A stretch of 38,835 nt of DNA, from assembly GCA_944326825.1 (NCBI GenBank), contig CALVFL010000042.1, forward strand, positions 1-38,835. Reading direction: 5' to 3'. The notes below the pieces were generated by a model that made no database searches, was not told where the DNA came from, and saw nothing but the letters and a program-made list of their open reading frames with translations. Positions within the stretch are counted from its first letter, which is position 1, and each line of letters opens with the position of its first letter. Below are positions 8,111 to 15,604 of the stretch, one piece after another. Both the position numbers and the translations under genes were made by a program. Source of the stretch: an uncultured Erysipelotrichaceae bacterium (GTDB lineage: Bacteria > Bacillota_I > Bacilli_A > Erysipelotrichales > Erysipelotrichaceae).

Positions 8111-8602
8111 ATGTCGATTTTTAAACCTAAATTGATGTTAGAAAGATATGAAGATCTGGATATAGATCATTTTAAAAAACAGGGCATTAAAGCTGTTCTT
8201 TTAGATCTTGACAACACTTTAGCTCCTTACTATGAAAAAAAGATCAATGCTAAAGCATTAAGTTTTATTGATTCTTTAAAAAAAGCCGGTCTTAAAGTGA
8301 TGATCGTTTCCAACAATACGCAAGAGCGGGTCGGCGGTTTTATCGATAGTCATGATATCGATTTTGTCTATTATGCCCTAAAGCCATTAAACAAGGGTTA
8401 TAAGGAAGCTTTAAGACGGCTTGGTGTCACAAACAAAGAAGTCATCTCGCTGGGTGATCAGCTTTTGACAGATGTCCTAGGCTCTAATCTGGCTGGCATC
8501 TATAGCATCTATGTCAAGCCGATCATCGATAAAGACAGCATTACTACCAAGTTCAACCGTAAGATAGAAAGACTGTTGTTTAAATATTGGGTGAAGAAAT
8601 GA
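8111..8602 (+). CDS. yqeG: YqeG family HAD IIIA-type phosphatase
   Basis: A 163-residue HAD IIIA phosphatase with the motif LLDLDNTLAPYYEK (Asp32, Asp34), a motif II SNN in IVSNNTQERV, a Lys in ALKPLNKGY, and SLGDQLLTDVLGSNLAG as motif IV. YqeG proteins are related to phosphatidylglycerophosphate phosphatases, and this is the likeliest activity, though it is inferred. In most Firmicutes yqeG opens the yqeG-yqeH-aroE-yhbY-nadD-yqeK-rsfS cluster, as it does here (without aroE and nadD). The start codon coincides with the predicted transcription start and no ribosome site precedes it. The stop overlaps the yqeH start (ATGA). Confidence 0.9.
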   Translation: MSIFKPKLMLERYEDLDIDHFKKQGIKAVLLDLDNTLAPYYEKKINAKALSFIDSLKKAGLKVMIVSNNTQERVGGFIDSHDIDFVYYALKPLNKGYKEALRRLGVTNKEVISLGDQLLTDVLGSNLAGIYSIYVKPIIDKDSITTKFNRKIERLLFKYWVKK

Positions 8603-9639
8603 AGAAATGTTTAGGATGCGGTGTTATACTGCAAGATCAAGATCCCAAAGCCAAGGGTTATGTCAATTCTTTAGATCAGGATTACTGTAAGCGCTGTTTC
8701 AGACTGATGCATTATGGCGACAGTGTCATCGATCTTAGAAGCGACATCAAAAGAGGCGATGTGATCAAACTTATCAAAAGTCATGATAAGCCAGTCGCTT
8801 TGATTACAGATATTCTTAATGTCAGTGCAGCTTTTAAAGATGATCTTTTAGAGGCTTTAAAAGGGCGTCAGATCATCTTAGTCTTTAATAAGTATGATCT
8901 CTTGCCTAAAAATACCAATATCAGGCGGATCGAAGAATATTTAGAAACGATGGTAAGTGAAAAGTTTAAGGACGCCAAGGTCTTGGACATCCTCATCACT
9001 CATCATAAAGATGTCTATTTTAAAAAACTGTTTATGGAAACTTTAGACAGATGGTCTATCAAAGAAGTGATGTTTGTGGGAAATGTCAATGCCGGCAAGA
9101 GCACCATCATCAATAAACTGCTCGAAAGCACTAAACTGACGGTATCGTATTATCCTTCAACGACACTCAATATCAATGAAGTGGCTTTAGAGGATCATCT
9201 TTTCTATGATACGCCCGGTCTTTTGGATGAAAACAATCTCGGGGTCTTTATAAGCGAAGAAAAGTTAAAAGACATCACGATCAAAAAGACCATCAAACCT
9301 CTGGTCTATCAGCTTTATGACAAACAAAGCTACTTCATTGAAGGACTTTTAAGAATCGATGTCTTACCAAAAGAAAAAGGTTCAATCATCTTTTATATCG
9401 CTGATGGTCTAAAGATCCATCGCAGCAAGCTTGAAAAAGGGGATGATTATCAAACTAAACATCTTTCCTCTTTGCCTTTGTATTTGCCTTTTGATCATCT
9501 TAGCGAGTATGATCTAAAGGGGAAGTCTTTAGAATTTGAGATCGATGGTCTGGGTATCATCGGATTCAAAAATATCGCTAAGATCAAGATCCATCATGAT
9601 CAAAGGATCAGAATAAATGTTAGAAAGTCGGTGTTGTAA
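8599..9639 (+). CDS. yqeH: Ribosome biogenesis GTPase YqeH (circularly permuted)
   Basis: A 346-residue GTPase needed for small-subunit (30S) assembly. A treble-clef zinc site comes first (CLGCG and YCKRC). The GTPase motifs then appear in permuted order: G4 NKYD at residues 97-100 comes before G1 GNVNAGKST at 161-169 and G3 DTPG starting at 204, which is the hallmark of the YqeH/YlqF/YjeQ group. A C-terminal domain follows. I start at the ATG at 8599, which shares ATGA with the yqeG stop; an upstream in-frame TTG at 8587 would add only four residues. The stop codon TAATG overlaps the yhbY start, so translation is coupled in both directions. Confidence 0.95.
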   Translation: MKKCLGCGVILQDQDPKAKGYVNSLDQDYCKRCFRLMHYGDSVIDLRSDIKRGDVIKLIKSHDKPVALITDILNVSAAFKDDLLEALKGRQIILVFNKYDLLPKNTNIRRIEEYLETMVSEKFKDAKVLDILITHHKDVYFKKLFMETLDRWSIKEVMFVGNVNAGKSTIINKLLESTKLTVSYYPSTTLNINEVALEDHLFYDTPGLLDENNLGVFISEEKLKDITIKKTIKPLVYQLYDKQSYFIEGLLRIDVLPKEKGSIIFYIADGLKIHRSKLEKGDDYQTKHLSSLPLYLPFDHLSEYDLKGKSLEFEIDGLGIIGFKNIAKIKIHHDQRIRINVRKSVL

Positions 9640-9929
9640 TGTTAAATAACAAGCAAAAAAAATATCTGATGGCTCTAGCCAATAAAGAAAGAGCTGTATT
9701 CCAGATCGGCAAGGAAGGTCTGTCTTTTAATTTATGTAATGCGATCGCTGATTATCTCAGGGTCAATGAACTGGTCAAGGTTTCGATCTTAAAGTCAGCT
9801 GGCGTTGAAGTAAGAGAAGCAGCTATTGAAATAGCCAGCACTATTGATTGTGAAGTGGTCAAGACGATCGGCCGGGTCATCATCTTATATAAAAAGGCCA
9901 AGGAACCTAAGATTGAGTTGCCATGCTGA
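9639..9929 (+). CDS. yhbY: Ribosome assembly RNA-binding protein YhbY (CRM domain)
   Basis: A 96-residue single CRM-domain protein that binds RNA and pre-50S particles. It starts with LNNKQKKYLMALAN and carries FQIGKEGLS, the family's version of the GxxG-type loop, followed by ELVKVSILKSAGVEVREAA and the closing strand GRVIILYKK. The length is typical. The start overlaps the yqeH stop and the end overlaps the yqeK start by 7 nt. Its place between yqeH and yqeK follows the Firmicutes cluster, except that nadD, usually next, is missing. Confidence 0.93.
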   Translation: MLNNKQKKYLMALANKERAVFQIGKEGLSFNLCNAIADYLRVNELVKVSILKSAGVEVREAAIEIASTIDCEVVKTIGRVIILYKKAKEPKIELPC

Positions 9930-10477
9930 CGATCGATAATTTTCATAAACTGACTAAAAAGGAAAAGAAAGAGATCTTCAAGCATCATGATGAGACCATC
10001 GAAAAACTTGTAGCTTCTTTGATCTCTCATAAACGTTTTGAACATTCTTTAAACGTAGCCAAGGTGGCAATGTCTTTGGCCAAAAAACACCATCTTGATG
10101 TCCATAGGGCATATTTAGCCGGCATCTTGCATGATATAACCAAAGATCTCTCTTATGATGAACATCTCAGTTATCTTAAATATTATGATCCGGATAAATG
10201 TGAGAAACCAAGACCAATCTTGCATAGCTACAGTGCCAAATATTTTATCAAAGAGAAATTTAACTATTATGATAAAGAAGTTTTAAATGCCGTATATCAT
10301 CATACGGATGGGAAATCTAAAGCCAAACTGGCCATGATCATCTATATTGCTGACAAGCGGGAACCGCTTAGGAAATTAGATGATAACCTGCTGGAACTGG
10401 CTTACGATGATCTCTATAAAGCGTTTGCTTTACTGAAAGAAGATGTAAAGGAATTTGTAAAGAGTAAAAATGGATGA
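9923..10477 (+). CDS. yqeK: YqeK family HD phosphohydrolase (Ap4A hydrolase)
   Basis: An HD-domain metal-dependent phosphohydrolase of 184 residues. The metal ligands are visible in order: His of FEHSLNVAKVA, the HD pair in LAGILHDITKDL, His of LHSYSAKYF and the His pair of AVYHHTDGK. YqeK enzymes cleave diadenosine tetraphosphate symmetrically to two ADP (family knowledge). About 25 extra N-terminal residues (rich in Lys and acidic residues) precede the usual start; these could be real or the true start could be internal, but the ATG at 9923 fits the overlap with yhbY. In most relatives nadD lies just upstream, or is even fused to yqeK in some mollicutes; here it is absent. It overlaps rsfS by 8 nt. 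Confidence 0.9.
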   Translation: MLTIDNFHKLTKKEKKEIFKHHDETIEKLVASLISHKRFEHSLNVAKVAMSLAKKHHLDVHRAYLAGILHDITKDLSYDEHLSYLKYYDPDKCEKPRPILHSYSAKYFIKEKFNYYDKEVLNAVYHHTDGKSKAKLAMIIYIADKREPLRKLDDNLLELAYDDLYKAFALLKEDVKEFVKSKNG

Positions 10478-10802
10478 ACTTGTAAAAATCGTTTGTGATG
10501 AATTAGATAAAAAATTGGCTGAAGACATTGTTGTCATCGACTTTGAAAAAAGAAATCCGGTCACGGATTATTTTGTGATCGCCAGCGCCAGAAATGCCCG
10601 CCATGCTTCATCGCTAGTGGATAGTGTCATGGAAGAAGTCAGCAAATACGGTTATGCGATCAAGAGTTATGATGCTTCTAAAGATGGCAAGTGGCTTTTT
10701 ATCGATCTTTATGAAGTCGTCGTTCATATCTTTCTTAAAGAAGAAAGAGAGATCTATGCATTGGAGCGTTTATGGAAAGATCAGAAAATCTTAAAACTTT
10801 AG
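10470..10802 (+). CDS. rsfS: Ribosomal silencing factor RsfS
   Basis: A 110-residue protein that binds L14 (uL14) on the large subunit and blocks subunit joining when nutrients are low. Diagnostic segments are PVTDYFVIASARNARHASS, the DGKWLFIDLYEVVVHIF strand pair, and the C-terminal YALERLWKD. Length and order are those of the family. The start lies within the end of yqeK (8-nt overlap) and the end overlaps the methyltransferase gene by 31 nt, the largest overlap in this run of genes. Confidence 0.95.
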   Translation: MDELVKIVCDELDKKLAEDIVVIDFEKRNPVTDYFVIASARNARHASSLVDSVMEEVSKYGYAIKSYDASKDGKWLFIDLYEVVVHIFLKEEREIYALERLWKDQKILKL

Positions 10803-11479
10803 ACAATTACGAAAGACTGTCTTATTATTACGAGAAGCTTTTAGAAGATGATGAAGCCTTTTCTTTATGGCTTGAATATATTGAAAGTTATCCTGCCAAA
10901 AAGATACTGGAACTGGCTTCCGGCAATGGCGCTTTAGCCAATATTTTAAAAGAAAAGGGTTATCAGATCTTAGCCAGCGATATTTCCAAATCTATGCAAA
11001 GTGTAGCTGTCAAAAGATATGATCTTCCTTATCTCATCTTGAACATGATCGATTTCAAGCTTGATGATAAATTTGATATGATCCTTTGTGTATGTGACAG
11101 TATCAATTATCTAAGCGATTATGAAGAGATGAAAAGGATGTTTGAAAATGTCTATGAACATTTGAATGAAGGAGGCATCTTTATCTTTGATATGCATCAT
11201 CCCCAAAGACTTTCTGAATTCAAAGAAGAATATATCGAAGAAGGCTATATTGATGATGTGGCCTATCAATGGACTATTTTAGCTGATCAGATGACGGATG
11301 AACTTCTAGAAAACTTTATCTTCTATGAAAAAGAAGGTATCGTTATGGAAAATCATTGTCAGAAGGTCTTTGCGATCGATAAAGTCAGGGATCTTTTAAA
11401 AGCTTCGCAGTTTGAAGTGAAAGTTTATGAAGACTTTATTAAAGATGAAAAAGTATTATTTATAGGAGAGAAGAAATGA
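10772..11479 (+). CDS. Class I SAM-dependent methyltransferase (YqeM-like)
   Basis: A 235-residue Rossmann-fold methyltransferase. Motif I is ILELASGNGALANILKEKG (about 46-64), followed by the acidic Asp ending the second strand (LASDISKSM), and motif IV around ILCVCDSINYL. In B. subtilis the gene after rsfS is yqeM, an uncharacterised methyltransferase, so position and fold agree; the substrate is unknown. The chosen start at 10772 has GGAG 5 nt upstream and overlaps rsfS by 31 nt. A later start would cut into the helix before YERLSYYYEKL, which is conserved in such enzymes. The stop overlaps the mtnN start (ATGA). Confidence 0.82.
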   Translation: MERSENLKTLDNYERLSYYYEKLLEDDEAFSLWLEYIESYPAKKILELASGNGALANILKEKGYQILASDISKSMQSVAVKRYDLPYLILNMIDFKLDDKFDMILCVCDSINYLSDYEEMKRMFENVYEHLNEGGIFIFDMHHPQRLSEFKEEYIEEGYIDDVAYQWTILADQMTDELLENFIFYEKEGIVMENHCQKVFAIDKVRDLLKASQFEVKVYEDFIKDEKVLFIGEKK

Positions 11480-12174
11480 TCGGGATCATAGCAGCACAAG
11501 ATGAAGAGATCAAAGACATCAAAGAACTCATGACTGATATTCAAAAACTGAATATTGAAGGAATGGAATTTTATAAAGGCAGGCTTAGCGAAAGCGATGT
11601 GGTGCTTTGCAAGTCGGGAGTCGGCAAGGTCCAAGCGACGATCGCTGCAGTGATCCTGCATCAAAACTTTAAACCTTGTTTCATCATCAATATCGGCAGT
11701 GCCGGTTCGCTTAAAAAGCATATCAGAGTCAATGATGTCGTCATCCCTCGTCTGATCGCTCAATACGATGCCAAGGCCCCGGGTTGGGAAGTTGGTTTTA
11801 AAAAAGGCAATCCTCATCTTTATGAAGCTGATGCCAGACTTCTTAAAATAGCTGAGGCTTTAAAAGATGAGAAGACTTATTTTGAAGATATGGTATCCGG
11901 TGACCGCTTTATCTATCTTGATAGGGATGTTGAAGAGATCTTGTCGGAATATCCTTCAGCCGCCTGTGTAGAGATGGAAGCCGGAGCGATCGCTCAGACC
12001 TGTCATTTTCTAAAGATCCCTTTTATCATCATCAGAGGCATTTCTGATGTGACGATCGAAAAGGGCAGCGAGATGACTTATGAAGAATATCTTTTAAGCG
12101 CTGCTAAGACCAGTGCGCTTTATTGTCAAAACTTCATCAAAAAGGAGAGAGAAAGCAATGCCTCAATGGTATGA
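11476..12174 (+). CDS. mtnN: 5'-methylthioadenosine/S-adenosylhomocysteine nucleosidase
   Basis: A 232-residue MTAN (Pfs), which splits adenine from S-adenosylhomocysteine, methylthioadenosine and 5'-deoxyadenosine, recycling the by-products of SAM enzymes. The catalytic groups are present: Glu11 in AAQDEEI, VEMEAGAIAQ (ribose-binding Met-Glu), and the Asp of IIRGISDV. It starts inside the stop of the methyltransferase gene, with GGAGAG upstream, so an enzyme producing SAH and the enzyme removing it are coupled. The C-terminal tail (KKERESNASMV) overlaps the start of dnaD by 17 nt and contains its ribosome site. Confidence 0.94.
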   Translation: MIGIIAAQDEEIKDIKELMTDIQKLNIEGMEFYKGRLSESDVVLCKSGVGKVQATIAAVILHQNFKPCFIINIGSAGSLKKHIRVNDVVIPRLIAQYDAKAPGWEVGFKKGNPHLYEADARLLKIAEALKDEKTYFEDMVSGDRFIYLDRDVEEILSEYPSAACVEMEAGAIAQTCHFLKIPFIIIRGISDVTIEKGSEMTYEEYLLSAAKTSALYCQNFIKKERESNASMV

Positions 12175-12658
12175 AACTAACTATTGCGATCATCGGGACT
12201 GGATCTTAGATAATCTTGATTATCTTTCTTTAAATCATACCGAGGTCCTGATCACGCTTTTGATCGATTTCTGCAACGAACATCACATCAAACCGACTTA
12301 CGATGTCTTTAGAAATAAACTGGCTTTGGATGATGCCAAGATCGATCAGCTGATCTATGGTCTAAGTGCCAAGGGCTATCTTAATATCGATATGGATCAA
12401 AACGGCATCACTTATGATCTGACGCCGCTTTTTAAGACTCCTATCGAAGTGATGGCTTGTGAAGCATTTGAAGACGTCTTTAAGATCTTTGACGAGATGT
12501 TCGGTCGGCCTTTAAACGGTACCGAGATGGCTAAATTAAGTGAACTTTTAAAGATCTATGATAAAAAGAGCGTCATCGATGCCTTAAGAGTGGCAGATGC
12601 CTATCAGAAAGTCAATATGGGTTATATTGAAAGGGTCTTGAAAAATGGCCAGGACTGA
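12158..12658 (+). CDS. dnaD: DnaD-like replication initiation protein
   Basis: A protein of 166 residues matching DnaD, which remodels DNA and helps load helicase with DnaB/DnaI. The N-terminal part (about 1-95) looks like the winged-helix DDBH1 domain (WILDNLDYLSLNHTEVLIT, then GLSAKGYLNID). The C-terminal part is a short DDBH2 domain with FEDVFKIFDEMFGRPLN and a GYIERVL that resembles the YIxxIL motif. It is shorter than B. subtilis DnaD (about 230 residues) and lacks the positively charged tail. I use the ATG at 12158, 10 nt after GGAG in AAAGGAGAGAG; an upstream in-frame start at 12113 would read through mtnN. DnaD beside nth is a conserved pairing in Firmicutes; the overlap is 14 nt. Confidence 0.82.
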   Translation: MPQWYETNYCDHRDWILDNLDYLSLNHTEVLITLLIDFCNEHHIKPTYDVFRNKLALDDAKIDQLIYGLSAKGYLNIDMDQNGITYDLTPLFKTPIEVMACEAFEDVFKIFDEMFGRPLNGTEMAKLSELLKIYDKKSVIDALRVADAYQKVNMGYIERVLKNGQD

Positions 12659-13283
12659 TCTTATCATCGAGGGTCTAAAGACCCTTTTTCCTCATGCTCA
12701 TTGTGAACTTATCCATCACAATGTCTATGAATTGCTCATAGCTGTCACTTTAAGCGCCCAGACCACCGATGCAAGAGTAAACATGGTCACAAAAGACCTC
12801 TTTGCCAGATATCCTGATGTCTATGCTTTGGCCAAGGCATCTTTAAAAGATGTAGAAAAGATCATCGCTTCAGTCGGTCTATATCATAACAAAGCTAAAA
12901 ATATCATCGCTTTAAGCCAGAAGATCGTTAAAGATTATGACGGCAAGATCCCTAGTACCCGCAAAGAACTGATGACCTTAGATGGTGTCGGGCGCAAGAG
13001 TGCCAATGTCGTCTTAAGCGTCGGTTTTGGCCTTCCAGCCATGGCTGTTGATACCCATGTAGCCAGAGTCGCCAAAAGACTGGGTCTGGCTAAATATGAT
13101 GACGATGTCTTAAAGATCGAAGCGAAGCTTTGCAAGAAACTCCCTAAAGAATCCTGGAGCATCATGCATCATCGTTTTATCTTCTTTGGCCGCTATCTTT
13201 GCAAAGCCAAAAATCCGGAATGTGAAAAATGCCCCTTTACAGCTATCTGCAAAAGGGCAAAATATGAAGATCAGCGTTTATGA
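12645..13283 (+). CDS. nth: Endonuclease III (DNA glycosylase/AP lyase)
   Basis: A 212-residue base-excision repair enzyme that removes oxidised pyrimidines and nicks abasic sites. The helix-hairpin-helix LDGVGRKSANVVL carries catalytic Lys118, and Asp136 lies in AVDTHVARV. The iron-sulfur loop is complete: Cys186-X6-Cys193-X2-Cys196-X5-Cys202. The length equals that of E. coli Nth. It starts within dnaD (14-nt overlap) and ends 13 bp inside the convergent UPF0371 gene, so it closes the long plus-strand run that began at yqeG. Confidence 0.96.
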   Translation: MARTDLIIEGLKTLFPHAHCELIHHNVYELLIAVTLSAQTTDARVNMVTKDLFARYPDVYALAKASLKDVEKIIASVGLYHNKAKNIIALSQKIVKDYDGKIPSTRKELMTLDGVGRKSANVVLSVGFGLPAMAVDTHVARVAKRLGLAKYDDDVLKIEAKLCKKLPKESWSIMHHRFIFFGRYLCKAKNPECEKCPFTAICKRAKYEDQRL

Positions 13284-14752
13284 TATAACTTCTTGGTGGA
13301 ATAGACCGGCTCCATCGTTAAGTACATGCCTAATTTCTTGAAAGTCTTTATATCTACTTCGCTCAGGATGACAGTGGAATGAACTTCACTGCCGCCCAGA
13401 AGATTTAAGGCATCCATGGCTTTTTTGCATAATTGCGACTCCTGAGATTCGATGGCTAAAGCGATCAGGATCTCATCAGTGTGCAAACGGGGGTTGTTCC
13501 CCTTTAAATATTTGGTCTTTAAAGTCTGGATAGGTTCAATGATATGACTTGAAAGAAGTTTGACATCATCAATGAAGGCTATTTCTTTAAGGGCATTTAA
13601 TAAGGCTGCACTTGAAGCTCCTAAAAGCTTGCTGGTCTTGCCGGTAACGATCTTGCCGTTAGGAAGTTCGATCGCTACTGCCGGTCCGAGAGTTTCTTTT
13701 TCTTTTTTAAGAGCGACCTTGGCAACTTTTCGATCATCGGGAGTAATATTAGCCTTTTTCATGATCAGCTGGAGTTTGTTGAGGGTATCTTCACCGATCT
13801 CTTCTTTGCGGATCGCTACCATCGTTTCAAAATATCTTCTCAAGATCTCTTCTTTAGAAGCGTCACTGCATACTTTATCATCGGTAATGCAATAACCGAT
13901 CATGTTTACTCCCATATCGGTAGGGGAGCGGTAGACCGACTTGCCGTTTATCTTTTCCAAAAGATCGTTCAAGACTGGGAAAGCCTCAACATCACGGTTG
14001 TAGTTGACGGCTTTTTCATTATAGGCATTCAAATGGAAAGGATCGATCATATTGACATCGCTGAGATCGACAGTAGCTGCTTCATAAGCCAGATTGATCG
14101 GATGATTGAGATCCAGGTTCCAGATCGGAAAGGTTTCAAATTTGGCATAACCGGCTTTGATGCCTTTGAGATTATCATGATACATCTGCGATAGACAGGT
14201 CGCCAACTTGCCGCTGCCCGGGCCTGGAGCTGTGACGACGATAATGTCCCTGGTCGTTTCGATGTAATCGTTTTTGCCAAAGCCGTCTTTGGAAAGGATC
14301 AGATCGACGTCGTTAGGGTAGTTGTTGATAGGATAATGATAAGCTACTTTGATATTGATGCGCTCCAGCTTTCTTTTTAAACGCTGGGCTTCGGTTTGCT
14401 TGTTATAGTGAGTGATAACGACGCTTCCGACATAGAGTCCGGCTTCGTTGAAGGCATCGATCAAACGCATCAGATCCTGATAGTAGGTGATGCCTAAATC
14501 GCCCCGCACTTTATTTTTTTCGATGTGTTCTGCGCTTATCACTAACATCATCTCGACCCGATCTTTGATCATGTTGAGCATCTTGATCTTGGAATCAGGT
14601 TCAAAGCCCGGCAACACTCTTGAGGCATGGTGGTCATCAAAGAGCTTGCCGCCGAACTCGAGATATAATTTGTTGAATTTAGCGATCCTTTTTAGAATAT
14701 TGTTGGATTGTAGCTTGATATATTTGGCATTGTCAAAACCGATCTTATACAT
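13271..14752 (-). CDS. UPF0371 / DUF1846 family protein
   Basis: A 493-residue protein of the DUF1846 (UPF0371) family, recognised from its N-terminus (YKIGFDNAKYIKLQSNNIL), the LEFGGKLFDDHHASRVLPGF block and overall length. Structures exist for the family but the biochemical role is unknown to me. A glycine-rich TAPGPGSGKLAT (GPGSGK at 177-182) resembles a nucleotide-binding loop, and LPNGKIVTGKTSKLLGASSAA near the C-terminal third is another conserved glycine/serine segment. GAGAGG lies 9 nt before the ATG and a minus-strand extended -10 lies 34 nt upstream. It is convergent with nth (13-bp overlap) and divergent from the gene at 14811. No membrane segment or signal peptide is seen, so it is probably cytoplasmic. 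Confidence 0.88.
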   Translation of the reverse strand: MYKIGFDNAKYIKLQSNNILKRIAKFNKLYLEFGGKLFDDHHASRVLPGFEPDSKIKMLNMIKDRVEMMLVISAEHIEKNKVRGDLGITYYQDLMRLIDAFNEAGLYVGSVVITHYNKQTEAQRLKRKLERINIKVAYHYPINNYPNDVDLILSKDGFGKNDYIETTRDIIVVTAPGPGSGKLATCLSQMYHDNLKGIKAGYAKFETFPIWNLDLNHPINLAYEAATVDLSDVNMIDPFHLNAYNEKAVNYNRDVEAFPVLNDLLEKINGKSVYRSPTDMGVNMIGYCITDDKVCSDASKEEILRRYFETMVAIRKEEIGEDTLNKLQLIMKKANITPDDRKVAKVALKKEKETLGPAVAIELPNGKIVTGKTSKLLGASSAALLNALKEIAFIDDVKLLSSHIIEPIQTLKTKYLKGNNPRLHTDEILIALAIESQESQLCKKAMDALNLLGGSEVHSTVILSEVDIKTFKKLGMYLTMEPVYSTKKLYHKR

Positions 14753-14775
14753 AACTATGACCTCTCACTTATAAA

Positions 14776-14815
14776 TTCACTGACTAATTATATCATGATA
14801 TAATAACAGTATGAA
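14776..14815. promoter_or_regulatory. Divergent promoters built on an 18-bp perfect palindrome
   Basis: ATTATATCATGATATAAT (14787-14804) is a perfect palindrome that supplies an extended -10 TGATATAAT to both strands. Plus strand: TTCACT (14776-14781), 17-bp spacer, TATAAT (14799-14804), then 6 nt to the ATG at 14811 with no Shine-Dalgarno (predicted leaderless). Minus strand: TTCATA (14815-14810), 17-bp spacer, TATAAT (14792-14787), with a leader of about 28 nt for the UPF0371 gene. Confidence 0.7.
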
Positions 14816-15518
14816 TAACTATTATGAGGAAATTGTTGCCAAGATCGAAGCACTCATCGCTGAAAACGACTATTTAAAAGCTAAGATGATCGTTGATGAT
14901 GAACTTAAGATGCCTTATGTGCCTAAAGATCTTGAAGATAAACTGCAGGAATATGATCTGCTTCTTAAAGACAAGATTAGACATAATGAATTCGTTTTGG
15001 ATGATGATACTTTAAGGTCTTATCTTTTTGATGGTGAATATAAACAGCTCATAGCCGCCAACTATCTTGATTCTTTGAACTTGCGCAATTATCTTGATCT
15101 TATCGAAGAATATCTGATCTCGGATGGCTTTAAAAGAGCTAAAGTTTTGATCATCAACTCACTGATCGAACAGGCCATCGATCAAAAGCTGATGGTAAAT
15201 AAAGACGGCTTAGAGATAGAATTCATCCCGAAGTATGTCGAACCGCCCATTTATCAGGATGGTTATCTTAAAGCTGTAAAGATCATTGAAGAAGAACTCT
15301 TTAAAGATCCCGCTTTATATAAGCTGGCGATGGAACTTATAAGCGACAGGGCATTTATGAGTCTGCCGCTGGGTCTTAGTGAAGATGAAGGCGAACTGTT
15401 AGCCATGAGCATCATCGTTTATCTTTACGAGATGTTTTCTTTGGATGAAAGGAAAGCGGCTTATTTAAAAAGGCAGGGGATCACGATGGAAAAACTGCTT
15501 GATCTTGAAGAAGAATGA
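14811..15518 (+). CDS. Acidic, all-helical protein of unknown function
   Basis: I do not recognise this 235-residue protein with certainty. It is strongly acidic and predicted almost wholly helical, with pairs of helices such as IVAKIEALIAENDYLKAKMI at the N-terminus and a central LRSYLFDGEYKQLIAANYLD, suggestive of a TPR-like or helical-repeat adaptor. Its size and character recall the Mollicutes/Firmicutes family DUF3196, but that is only an impression. There is no signal peptide, membrane segment or cysteine-rich motif. A -10 ends 6 nt before the ATG and there is no Shine-Dalgarno. It precedes trigger factor, Lon and EngB on the same strand but is separated from tig by an own promoter. Confidence 0.7.
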   Translation: MNNYYEEIVAKIEALIAENDYLKAKMIVDDELKMPYVPKDLEDKLQEYDLLLKDKIRHNEFVLDDDTLRSYLFDGEYKQLIAANYLDSLNLRNYLDLIEEYLISDGFKRAKVLIINSLIEQAIDQKLMVNKDGLEIEFIPKYVEPPIYQDGYLKAVKIIEEELFKDPALYKLAMELISDRAFMSLPLGLSEDEGELLAMSIIVYLYEMFSLDERKAAYLKRQGITMEKLLDLEEE

Positions 15519-15571
15519 GTGCTTAATGAGTGATAAAATGAATTATTATGGTAGTAAATAAAACTAAGATT

Positions 15572-15599
15572 TGCTATAATTATAAGGCTATATAGGAGG
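15572..15599 (+). promoter_or_regulatory. tig promoter (extended -10) and Shine-Dalgarno
   Basis: TGCTATAAT at 15572-15580 is an extended -10 with a poor -35. AGGAGG at 15594-15599 lies 5 nt before the tig ATG. No terminator was seen in the 15519-15571 gap. Confidence 0.65.
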
Positions 15600-15604
15600 A
15601 TTAT

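Noticed and set aside
12113..12157. Upstream start of DnaD at 12113
   Set aside because: It lacks a ribosome site and reads through mtnN in another frame; GGAG is correctly spaced for 12158.
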